Positions 27,657 to 32,811 of a DNA stretch of 32,811 bases are shown one piece after another. The notes beneath the pieces were generated by a model. The model saw only the letters and a program-made list of their open reading frames with translations, was not told where the DNA came from and did not search any database. Where the stretch lies: positions 1 through 32,811 of the forward strand of contig NZ_CABTZR010000022.1 in NCBI RefSeq assembly GCF_902489365.1, given 5' to 3'. Each line of letters opens with the position of its first letter. The first letter of the stretch is position 1. This stretch comes from an uncultured Corynebacterium sp. (GTDB taxonomy: Bacteria; Actinomycetota; Actinomycetes; Mycobacteriales; Mycobacteriaceae). Both the position numbers and the translations under genes were made by a program.

Positions 27657-28247
27657 TTAAGATGCTGCGACGCGGGGCTTAAATCCCGGGCGCGTGCCCT
27701 CAAAGGCCTCGATATCTTTCTCATTGCGTAGGGTCAGGCCGATATCGTCGAGACCCTCCATGAGGCGCCAGCGAGTGTAATCATCGATCTCAAAGGTGTA
27801 GCTGTTGCCGCCAACGGTAACCGTGCGCGCTTCCAGATCCACGGTGGTTTTGGTTTCACCGGACTCCAGCTGCTTCCAGATGAGCTCGATGTCTTCTTGC
27901 TCCATGAGCCCCGTCAGCAGTCCGGCCTTTCCGGAATTGCCGCGGAAAATATCGGCGAAACGGGAGGAAAATACCGCCTTGAATCCATACTCAGCAAGCG
28001 CCCATACCGCGTGCTCACGAGAAGAACCGGTCCCAAAGTCCGGACCCGCGAAAAGCACAGAGCCTTCCTTGAACGGTGCCTGGTTGAGAATGAAGTTCTC
28101 GTCGCTGCGCCAGTTGGAAAACAGGCCGTCGGCGAATCCCGTGCGCTTTACCGACTTCAGGTAGCGCGCAGGAATGATCTGGTCGGTATCCACATTGGAC
28201 ACTCGCAGTGGAACGCCGACGCCAGTATGAGTTACGAACTTCTCCAT
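27657..28247 (-). CDS. leuD: 3-isopropylmalate dehydratase small subunit
   Basis: LeuD pairs with LeuC to convert 2-isopropylmalate to 3-isopropylmalate. At 196 residues it is the usual length. VSNVDTDQIIPARYLKSVKR at about 18-37 contains the substrate-recognition loop. FGTGSSREHAVWALAEYGFK at about 71-90 holds the SREH active-site motif, and FRGNSGKAGLL follows. It starts 16 bases after leuC, with AAAGGAAAAGACA before the ATG, and is co-transcribed with leuC. Confidence 0.97.
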   Translation of the reverse strand: MEKFVTHTGVGVPLRVSNVDTDQIIPARYLKSVKRTGFADGLFSNWRSDENFILNQAPFKEGSVLFAGPDFGTGSSREHAVWALAEYGFKAVFSSRFADIFRGNSGKAGLLTGLMEQEDIELIWKQLESGETKTTVDLEARTVTVGGNSYTFEIDDYTRWRLMEGLDDIGLTLRNEKDIEAFEGTRPGFKPRVAAS

Positions 28248-28263
28248 TGTCTTTTCCCTTTCC

Positions 28264-29706
28264 TTAGGCGCCGGCTACGGCGGCATCGTCGATATCTGCT
28301 GGTGCGGCCAGGTGGCCCAGGACAGCTGTCGCTGCGGCAACGGCCGGGGACACCAAGTGGGTACGGCCACCGGGGCCCTGGCGGCCCTCAAAGTTGCGGT
28401 TGCTTGTCGACGCCGACCTCTCCCCCGGCTTCAGCTGGTCCGGGTTCATGCCCAGGCACATCGAGCAACCTGCAGTGCGCCATTCGGCGCCGAAGTCGGT
28501 GAAAATCTTATCCAAGCCTTCTTCCTCAGCCTGCGTCTTGACCACGGCCGATGACGGGACCACCATCATGCGGGTATCGGCCGCGATGCTGCGCCCCTTG
28601 ACTACCTCAGCGGCTGCGCGCAGGTCCTCGATACGAGCGTTCGTGCAGGAACCCAAGAAGACAGTATCGATGTGGATATCGCGCAACGGCGTGCCCGGCG
28701 TGAGGTCCATGTACGCCAGGGCCTTCTCGACTGCGGCCTTCTCACCGTCGTCACCACACTCCTCCGGGTCAGGCACCACAGCGCTCAGTGGCAGGCCCTG
28801 TCCCGGGTTGGTGCCCCAAGTGACAAACGGGGTGAGGGCGGAGCCGTCGATCTCTACGACTGTGTCGAATTCCGCGCCCTCGTCAGTCGGCAGCGTCTTC
28901 CAGTATTCAACCGCTGCATCCCAATCCTCGCCCTGCGGGGCGAACTCGCGGCCTTTGACGTACTCGAAGGTGGTTTCATCCGGAGCAACCATGCCAGCGC
29001 GGGCACCAGCCTCGATGGACATGTTGCAGATCGTCATGCGCGCTTCCATCGACATCTTGCGAATGGCCTCGCCGCGGTACTCGATAATGTGGCCCTGGCC
29101 GCCGCCAGTGCCAATCTTGGCGATGATAGCCAAAATCAAGTCCTTGGCCGAAACACCTTCCGCCAGCTCTCCGCTGACCTCAATGGCCATCGTCTTAAAA
29201 GGCTTGAGCGAAAGCGTCTGGGTGGCCATGACGTGCTCAACTTCGGAGGTACCGATGCCCATGGCGATGGAGCCGAAGGCGCCGTGCGTCGACGTGTGCG
29301 AGTCACCGCAGACGATGGTCATGCCCGGCTGGGTGATACCCAACTGTGGGCCAACGGTGTGGACGATGCCCTGCTGGGCATCACCCATCGAGTGCAGGCG
29401 TACGCCGAACTCTTCACAGTTCTTGCGCAGGGTAGATACCTGTGTGCGGGAAACTTCGTCCTTAATTTCCAAGAGGTTTCCGGTCTTTATACCTACCGTA
29501 GGAACGTTGTGGTCCTCCGTGGCTAAGTGCAACTCAGGGTGCCGCATTGTCCGTCCAGCCAGGCGCAGACCGTCGAAGGCCTGGGGGCTGGTAACTTCAT
29601 GCAAGAGCTGGAAGTCAATGTAGAGGAGATCAGGCTCGCCGTTCTCCCCCTTGCGCACGACATGGTCGCGCCATACCTTCTCTGCGAGTGTCAATTTTTC
29701 AGTCAT
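28264..29706 (-). CDS. leuC: 3-isopropylmalate dehydratase large subunit
   Basis: LeuC carries the [4Fe-4S] cluster of isopropylmalate isomerase. The protein is about 480 residues. Cluster ligands are visible in FLGSCTNARIEDL and in TAGCSMCLGMNP, giving the three Cys. Aconitase-fold motifs include VCGDSHTSTHGAFG and GGGQGHIIEYRG. I take the ATG at 29706 because GGAGAG lies 5 bases upstream; an in-frame codon at 29730 gives an unlikely extension. leuD follows 16 bases downstream. The promoter region contains a perfect TATAAT and an inverted repeat shared with the divergent IclR-type gene. Confidence 0.97.
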   Translation of the reverse strand: MTEKLTLAEKVWRDHVVRKGENGEPDLLYIDFQLLHEVTSPQAFDGLRLAGRTMRHPELHLATEDHNVPTVGIKTGNLLEIKDEVSRTQVSTLRKNCEEFGVRLHSMGDAQQGIVHTVGPQLGITQPGMTIVCGDSHTSTHGAFGSIAMGIGTSEVEHVMATQTLSLKPFKTMAIEVSGELAEGVSAKDLILAIIAKIGTGGGQGHIIEYRGEAIRKMSMEARMTICNMSIEAGARAGMVAPDETTFEYVKGREFAPQGEDWDAAVEYWKTLPTDEGAEFDTVVEIDGSALTPFVTWGTNPGQGLPLSAVVPDPEECGDDGEKAAVEKALAYMDLTPGTPLRDIHIDTVFLGSCTNARIEDLRAAAEVVKGRSIAADTRMMVVPSSAVVKTQAEEEGLDKIFTDFGAEWRTAGCSMCLGMNPDQLKPGERSASTSNRNFEGRQGPGGRTHLVSPAVAAATAVLGHLAAPADIDDAAVAGA

Positions 29707-29719
29707 GTATCTCTCCACT

Positions 29720-29750
29720 TGAAATCTCAATTAATGGGACGTAGATTTCA
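29720..29750. promoter_or_regulatory. Candidate LtbR-type operator between leuC and its IclR regulator
   Basis: TGAAATCT (29720-29727) and AGATTTCA (29743-29750) are perfect inverted copies with a 15-base spacer. One arm abuts the leuC -10 box and overlaps the presumed leuC transcript start; the same arm overlaps TAGATT, a possible -10 for the regulator. Binding here could therefore repress both genes. LtbR of C. glutamicum is known to repress leuCD and leuB; the exact operator is inferred. Confidence 0.55.
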
Positions 29751-29755
29751 TTATA
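29750..29755 (-). promoter_or_regulatory. leuC -10 box
   Basis: The minus strand reads TATAAT, a perfect -10 match, about 44 bases before the leuC ATG. Only a weak TGATAC lies at the -35 distance, which is common in corynebacterial promoters. Confidence 0.6.
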
Positions 29756-30468
29756 TGGGAGAGTATAGCGCAGTATCAGGAATAAAGGTATTGGATCGCG
29801 CAGTTGCCATCATGATGGCCGCGACCAACCGCCCCTCCACACTTAACGAGCTTTGTGAGACCACCGGACTACCCCGAGCAACCGCGCACCGTCTCGCCAC
29901 GGCGCTCGAGGCACACCGGATCCTCACCCGCACACCCGACGGTAAATGGGGCGCGGGCCCCGCCCTTCCCGGCAACCGGGATCGAATCATCGAGACCGCC
30001 GGCCCCATCATGGAGGAGCTTCTCGACGCCACTGGCGAATCCGTCCAGCTCTACGAACTCTCGGGAACCACCCGCACCTGCATTGCCACGCGCGAGCCAG
30101 AAATTGGACTACACAACGTGGTCCCTGTAGGCCGCCAGCTACCCCTTACCTCCGGCTCGGCCGCCCGCATCTTCGCAGCTTTTGCGGACGTACACGTTCC
30201 CGATGCCCTCTTTAGTGAGCACGACGTCGAGCTCGCACGCACCAACGGTTACTCCGAGTCCATCGAGGAGCGCGAGCCCAACCTTGCCTCGGTTTCCGCC
30301 CCCGTCTTCGACGCCGCCGGCAACTTTATCGCCGTACTCTCCGTCTCCGGCTCCGCCGAGCGATTCCGCCCCTCCCCAGCGGAGAAGTTCGCCGACGTGC
30401 TTGTCGACGCCTCCTCCCGCCTCACCGCCGCACTATCCCACGACGCTCCGGGAAAAGCGGGACGCTAA
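29755..30468 (+). CDS. ltbR: IclR-family transcriptional regulator (LtbR-like)
   Basis: The 237-residue protein begins MGEYSAVSGIKVLDRAVAIM. Residues 28-50 form the IclR winged helix-turn-helix (TLNELCETTGLPRATAHRL). The effector domain follows, with IETAGPIMEELLDATGESVQLYEL and a LPLTSGSAARIFAA stretch. Divergence from leuCD is the setting of LtbR, the C. glutamicum regulator of leucine and tryptophan synthesis genes, which supports the symbol. I choose the ATG at 29755 over one at 29734: TAGATT at 29742-29747 would give a transcript starting at that ATG, and there is no Shine-Dalgarno. A longer reading back to 29527 runs through leuC and is not credible. The tail ends in a short Gly/Ala/Lys-rich stretch. 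Confidence 0.88.
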   Translation: MGEYSAVSGIKVLDRAVAIMMAATNRPSTLNELCETTGLPRATAHRLATALEAHRILTRTPDGKWGAGPALPGNRDRIIETAGPIMEELLDATGESVQLYELSGTTRTCIATREPEIGLHNVVPVGRQLPLTSGSAARIFAAFADVHVPDALFSEHDVELARTNGYSESIEEREPNLASVSAPVFDAAGNFIAVLSVSGSAERFRPSPAEKFADVLVDASSRLTAALSHDAPGKAGR

Positions 30469-30508
30469 AGTTCGCCCACGAATTCCCACCTGTCTAGATA
30501 CCAGCCGT

Positions 30509-31312
30509 TTAAATACTCAGCCCGAAGTGCATGGCTAGGCCGCGCAACCCTTCCGGGCCCGTGCTACTCGTCGAAGACAGCGCCTCACCCTTCTCCTGCA
30601 CCAAGCGCACTGGGTTTCCCGGCTCTCGATTGGGGCGACGCGGCACCCACCCTTGGTGCGGCAGGCGCGCCAGCTCATCTGCGCGCGGCATACGAGCATA
30701 GTTAGAGAAGGTTATGGTTTTCCCATCGCGGCTAGCCTGGGTAATCCCCTGGTAGATGCCCACCACGCCTGGCTGCCCCGGCACGGAGACTGCTCCACCG
30801 CTGTCCCCTGGTGCCAACGCCACGTCCACAACATAGTTCATTCCCGGGAAGAGCCCTGGGCCACGCACCGCGGTGCCGCACTGCCGTTTGGTAGCCTGCC
30901 CGTCGAAGCACACCGTTGCTCCCTCACCAGGCACGGGTGCCATTCCGTCCCCCGTGAGCGGGTTTCCCGCAGAGTAGGTCCCACCGGCAAACTGGATATA
31001 AGCCAGGTCATGCCCCGCCGCACCAGAGGGCTTGAACCAGCGAAGCGTACCTACATGCTGGCCTGCATCGTTATACATCTGCTCGCCATTGAGACCGCAG
31101 TGCGCCGAGAGCCATGCCCGAGTGGCCTCAACGTAGCCGATACTGCACAGAGAACCATCGGAGGCGACAATTTTTTGACCTTGGGTGACCGGAACGCCCT
31201 CGTCGGCCACTGCGGGAGCAGCAAACCCAATGGCCAGCGAGCACGCGCACACGACAGAAGCCAGGCCAGAGAGAAGCCGCGAAGAACGGTGCTGAAGAAA
31301 CTTTTTCATCAT
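30509..31312 (-). CDS. Secreted trypsin-like serine protease
   Basis: The 267-residue protein has a signal peptide of about 36 residues: basic start MMKKFLQHRSSR, hydrophobic core, and a likely cut after AVA before DEGVP. The S1 catalytic triad is visible as His71 (WLSAHC), Asp102 (GHDLAY) and Ser171 (APGDSGGAV). Cys56 and Cys72 flank the His region and Cys135/Cys145 form a second possible pair. Pro/Arg-rich and Ser-rich stretches follow the fold. Target unknown. Two adjacent ATGs (31312 and 31309) are possible; TAGAGT on the minus strand at 31324-31319 would suit leaderless initiation at the first, while GGGG suits the second. The gene is divergent from the His-rich peptide. Confidence 0.87.
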   Translation of the reverse strand: MMKKFLQHRSSRLLSGLASVVCACSLAIGFAAPAVADEGVPVTQGQKIVASDGSLCSIGYVEATRAWLSAHCGLNGEQMYNDAGQHVGTLRWFKPSGAAGHDLAYIQFAGGTYSAGNPLTGDGMAPVPGEGATVCFDGQATKRQCGTAVRGPGLFPGMNYVVDVALAPGDSGGAVSVPGQPGVVGIYQGITQASRDGKTITFSNYARMPRADELARLPHQGWVPRRPNREPGNPVRLVQEKGEALSSTSSTGPEGLRGLAMHFGLSI

Positions 31313-31399
31313 TTCCCCACTCTAGCGCTTTTCACATATGAATCACCTTTCACTTCGTGCACAGTCATCAGGGCGGGACACCCCCACCCACCCCCACTA

Positions 31400-31460
31400 T
31401 TGAAAATGTGATGAAAAGTCGCTTTACTGCGACTAGCAGCTACTGAAAATGGAGTGAAAA
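31400..31460 (+). promoter_or_regulatory. Paired TGAAAATG-N3-TGAAAA repeats upstream of the His-rich peptide
   Basis: Two 17-base elements, TGAAAATGTGATGAAAA (31401-31417) and TGAAAATGGAGTGAAAA (31444-31460), differ only in the three central bases. They are 43 bases apart, close to four helical turns. TTGAAA at 31400-31405 and TTTACT at 31423-31428 have a 17-base spacer and could be a promoter, so the first repeat would cover the -35. TGAAAAT also occurs in Zur operators of actinobacteria, but there as inverted rather than direct copies. Inverse-oriented TTTTCA and TTTCAC lie nearer the protease gene. Confidence 0.5.
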
Positions 31461-31484
31461 TCCCCGATCCTTTAAGGAGGAATC

Positions 31485-31628
31485 ATGACGCACACCATCC
31501 ACGACGAGCACACGCACACCCACGGCGAGGGCTGCGGCCACGTCGCCATCCCACACGGCGATCACGTGGACTACCTGCACGATGGCCACCGCCACGCCGC
31601 CCACGACGGCCACTGGGACTGCCACTAA
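31485..31628 (+). CDS. Histidine-rich small protein, probably metal-binding
   Basis: A 47-residue protein with 14 His, plus Cys17 and Cys46 and several Asp/Glu. It begins MTHTIHDEHTHTHGEGCGHV and contains the phrase HGDHVDYLHDGHRHAAHDGH. I recall similar small His-rich proteins in other actinobacteria, where they are uncharacterised. AAGGAGG lies 4 bases before the ATG, a near-perfect ribosome binding site that strongly supports translation. The composition suggests binding of Zn, Ni or Cu, as a store, buffer or chaperone. No signal peptide is present, so it should be cytosolic. It is too short for usual gene-length cutoffs and is easily missed. Confidence 0.82.
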   Translation: MTHTIHDEHTHTHGEGCGHVAIPHGDHVDYLHDGHRHAAHDGHWDCH

Positions 31629-31654
31629 GGCTCCCCGCGCTAACGCAGACCTTT

Positions 31655-31696
31655 GCTGCCCGCTTACTCGCTGTTCTGCACTGAGGGCTGGGCAGC
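31655..31696 (+). terminator. Possible terminator after the His-rich peptide
   Basis: GCTGCCC (31655-31661) pairs with GGGCAGC (31690-31696) and is followed by TTTCCCCATTTT. The 28-base loop is large, which weakens the call. Confidence 0.35.
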
Positions 31697-31734
31697 TTTC
31701 CCCATTTTCCCACACCATATGGCTAGGCGGGCGT

Positions 31735-31740
31735 TAGTGT
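31735..31740 (+). promoter_or_regulatory. Possible -10 for leaderless expression of the lipoprotein gene
   Basis: TAGTGT ends 6 bases before the ATG at 31747. No -35 is clear; a GGGG run lies before the ATG but is a poor Shine-Dalgarno. Confidence 0.3.
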
Positions 31741-31746
31741 GGGGTC

Positions 31747-32505
31747 ATGACTTCCCCGCAGACCCCCTCCTCCGCACACCGATTCCTCACGGCATTGACC
31801 GCCGTAGCCGCCGCGGGTCTACTCGCGGCTGGTTGCTCCTCCAACACCGCCGAAACCGCTGCCCCAGCCTCGAACCCTGCCACCTCTGAGGTAACAGAGC
31901 CATCATTCAAGAACACATATCCGGCTTTCCAGCCGCTTAAAGACGACTCCCACGCCGAGGTACCTGCAGGCCCCGAGCCCACCGTTCCTGGTGGCTCCAT
32001 GCCAGAAGGACAAGCAGGTGCCCAGCCACAAGGCGCACAGCAGCAGCAAGCTGCACAACAGCAGGCACCACAAACTACGCCTCCCCACCTTCAGGGAGTA
32101 GAGCCCGGACAGTATGTCATGCCACCTGGAAGCAGGAAAACCATTGAATCCGCGCGCATTGGCTCAATCAACCACATCCACGAGCAGCTGCCAGAGAAAC
32201 AGATCAATGGCGCAAAGGTCGATGTCTTCGGCACTCCTGCCACGGTATGCCAGACAGGTGATGGCTACAACATCACCTATATCCTCGCAGGGCCGAATAC
32301 CAGCTGCGACTTTGCCCGCTCGACTGCCGGCCACCTCATGGGGCTCACCATAAGCTCTTTGGAGGATCTACGCGGATACGTCCCCCCACAAATCTCCGTC
32401 ACCAGTCCGGTTACCCGCCAATCCTACGACCTCGCATGTAAGACCGACGAGCGCGAGATCATTCGTTGCACCGGCGGTAACAACGCGGAAATCATGATCG
32501 TGTAG
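31747..32505 (+). CDS. Putative lipoprotein of unknown function
   Basis: The 252-residue protein carries a lipoprotein signal: basic HRF, hydrophobic LTALTAVAAAG, lipobox LLAAGC with Cys30 as acylation site. Residues 30-115 are a disordered spacer rich in Thr, Ala, Pro and Gln (AQQQQAAQQQAPQTTPP), typical of surface lipoproteins that cross a thick wall. The C-terminal ~130 residues form a globular domain beginning SARIGSINHIHEQLPEKQ with four Cys (in TVCQTG, TSCDF, LACKT and IRCTGG), enough for two disulfides. I do not recognise the family. A strong hairpin follows the stop. It might belong with the His-rich peptide upstream, though a weak terminator separates them. Confidence 0.82.
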   Translation: MTSPQTPSSAHRFLTALTAVAAAGLLAAGCSSNTAETAAPASNPATSEVTEPSFKNTYPAFQPLKDDSHAEVPAGPEPTVPGGSMPEGQAGAQPQGAQQQQAAQQQAPQTTPPHLQGVEPGQYVMPPGSRKTIESARIGSINHIHEQLPEKQINGAKVDVFGTPATVCQTGDGYNITYILAGPNTSCDFARSTAGHLMGLTISSLEDLRGYVPPQISVTSPVTRQSYDLACKTDEREIIRCTGGNNAEIMIV

Positions 32506-32524
32506 AACCCCCGCTAAAGAAGTA

Positions 32525-32556
32525 AAGCGCTAAGCCATGTGCATGGCTTAGCGCTT
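32525..32556 (+). terminator. Strong hairpin terminator after the lipoprotein gene
   Basis: A perfect 14-bp stem (aagcgctaagccat at 32525-32538, its complement at 32543-32556) has a 4-base loop, GTGC. The following ATCGTTGT is only mildly T-rich. It is symmetrical and could act in both directions, shielding the gene from the insertion-sequence debris beyond. Confidence 0.75.
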
Positions 32557-32567
32557 ATCGTTGTACC

Positions 32568-32660
32568 CCGTACGGTGTCTGGTTCGGAGACATCGTTCCG
32601 CATGTCTCATGAGATCGTTCCGGTCCAACCAGCACCAATGTCTCACCACATCGATCCGGT
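32568..32660. mobile_element. Possible insertion-sequence end remnant (IS481-like)
   Basis: No gene is convincing here. The stretch holds repeated short motifs: GAGACATCGTTCCG, then GAGATCGTTCCGGT, then CACATCGATCCGGT, with GAGACAT (32587-32593) inverted as ATGTCTC (32600-32606). Such arrays look like transposase-binding ends; I associate this wording with IS481-type elements, from memory only. No transposase frame follows, so it is a remnant at best. Confidence 0.35.
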
Positions 32661-32736
32661 AGAAAACCCCGAAGCTAAAACTGCCCAGACTGGGGTTGCC
32701 CGCAAATCGTGGACACGTAGTGGAGCTACCTAGTGG

Positions 32737-32811
32737 TTAGGCAGCTATTTCTTTTCTGCTGTTGATTGCGCCGGCGTGGTTCTCGAAGTCGACGGGGCTG
32801 ACCATTCCGAG
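32737..32811 (-). pseudogene. 3' end of an IS3-family transposase (cut by window edge)
   Basis: The minus strand is open from the right edge for 24 codons before a TAA at 32739-32737. The peptide LGMVSPVDFENHAGAINSRK matches the usual ending of IS3-family OrfB integrases (LGxxSPxxFE). Whether the full element is intact cannot be seen, so the pseudogene type only marks it as partial. The element end probably lies near TGGGGTTGCCCG at 32691, where the IS terminal repeat would be expected. Confidence 0.65.

Noticed and set aside
29527..29754. N-terminal extension of the IclR regulator
   Set aside because: It would overlap the leuC start on the other strand and reads as non-protein-like sequence before the winged helix.
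32539..32733. 64-codon plus-strand frame starting in the terminator hairpin
   Set aside because: It begins inside the hairpin and runs through repeat-rich IS debris, with no ribosome site.

Overview
The window is chromosomal DNA of a high-GC Gram-positive bacterium, almost certainly a Corynebacterium. The signs are a mycobacterial-type IHF (mihF) next to gmk and rpoZ, a complete pyrR-pyrB-pyrC-carA-carB-pyrF cluster, an IclR regulator of the LtbR type divergent from leuCD, a DUF3515 protein between thiL and ddl, many GTG starts and several genes that look leaderless. Most of the window is housekeeping DNA. The less ordinary material is at 10.9-14.4 kb and 30.5-32.8 kb.

Layout. 1-1991 (minus): the 5' part of coaBC, cut by the window edge, then rpoZ, gmk and mihF. 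2201-10738 (minus): the de novo UMP pathway in the order pyrR, pyrB, pyrC, carA, carB, pyrF. It ends in a strong hairpin terminator and starts with a leader whose folding could hide the pyrR ribosome binding site. 10900-14382 (plus): a SRPBCC-epimerase fusion protein followed by four overlapping or nearly touching YbjN-like genes. These look like two types in the order A-B-A-B. 14386-22335 (minus): ppk2, a TauE-type permease, coaD, rsmD, recG, a DhaL/DAK-type protein, ung and thiL, mostly spaced as operons. 22428-23342 (plus): a secreted or anchored DUF3515 protein whose domain is duplicated internally. 23409-25496 (minus): ddl and gpsA. 25649-26647 (plus): a MutT1-type Nudix/histidine-phosphatase fusion. 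26697-29706 (minus): a Gly/Tyr-rich polytopic membrane protein, leuD and leuC. 29755-30468 (plus): the IclR regulator, sharing a short operator region with leuC. 30509-32505: a secreted trypsin-like protease (minus), a 47-residue histidine-rich peptide and a lipoprotein (both plus). 32568-32811: debris of insertion sequences, including the 3' end of an IS3-family transposase.

How the genes work together. carAB make carbamoyl phosphate, pyrB and pyrC carry it to dihydroorotate, and pyrF makes UMP. The dihydroorotate dehydrogenase (pyrD) and orotate phosphoribosyltransferase (pyrE) are not in this window. coaBC and coaD supply two segments of CoA synthesis. leuCD perform the isopropylmalate isomerisation. 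ddl and gpsA feed peptidoglycan and phospholipid synthesis. The best candidates for undescribed biology are the YbjN quartet with its epimerase partner and the His-rich peptide locus with its TGAAAA repeats. No tRNA, rRNA, CRISPR array or prophage was seen.
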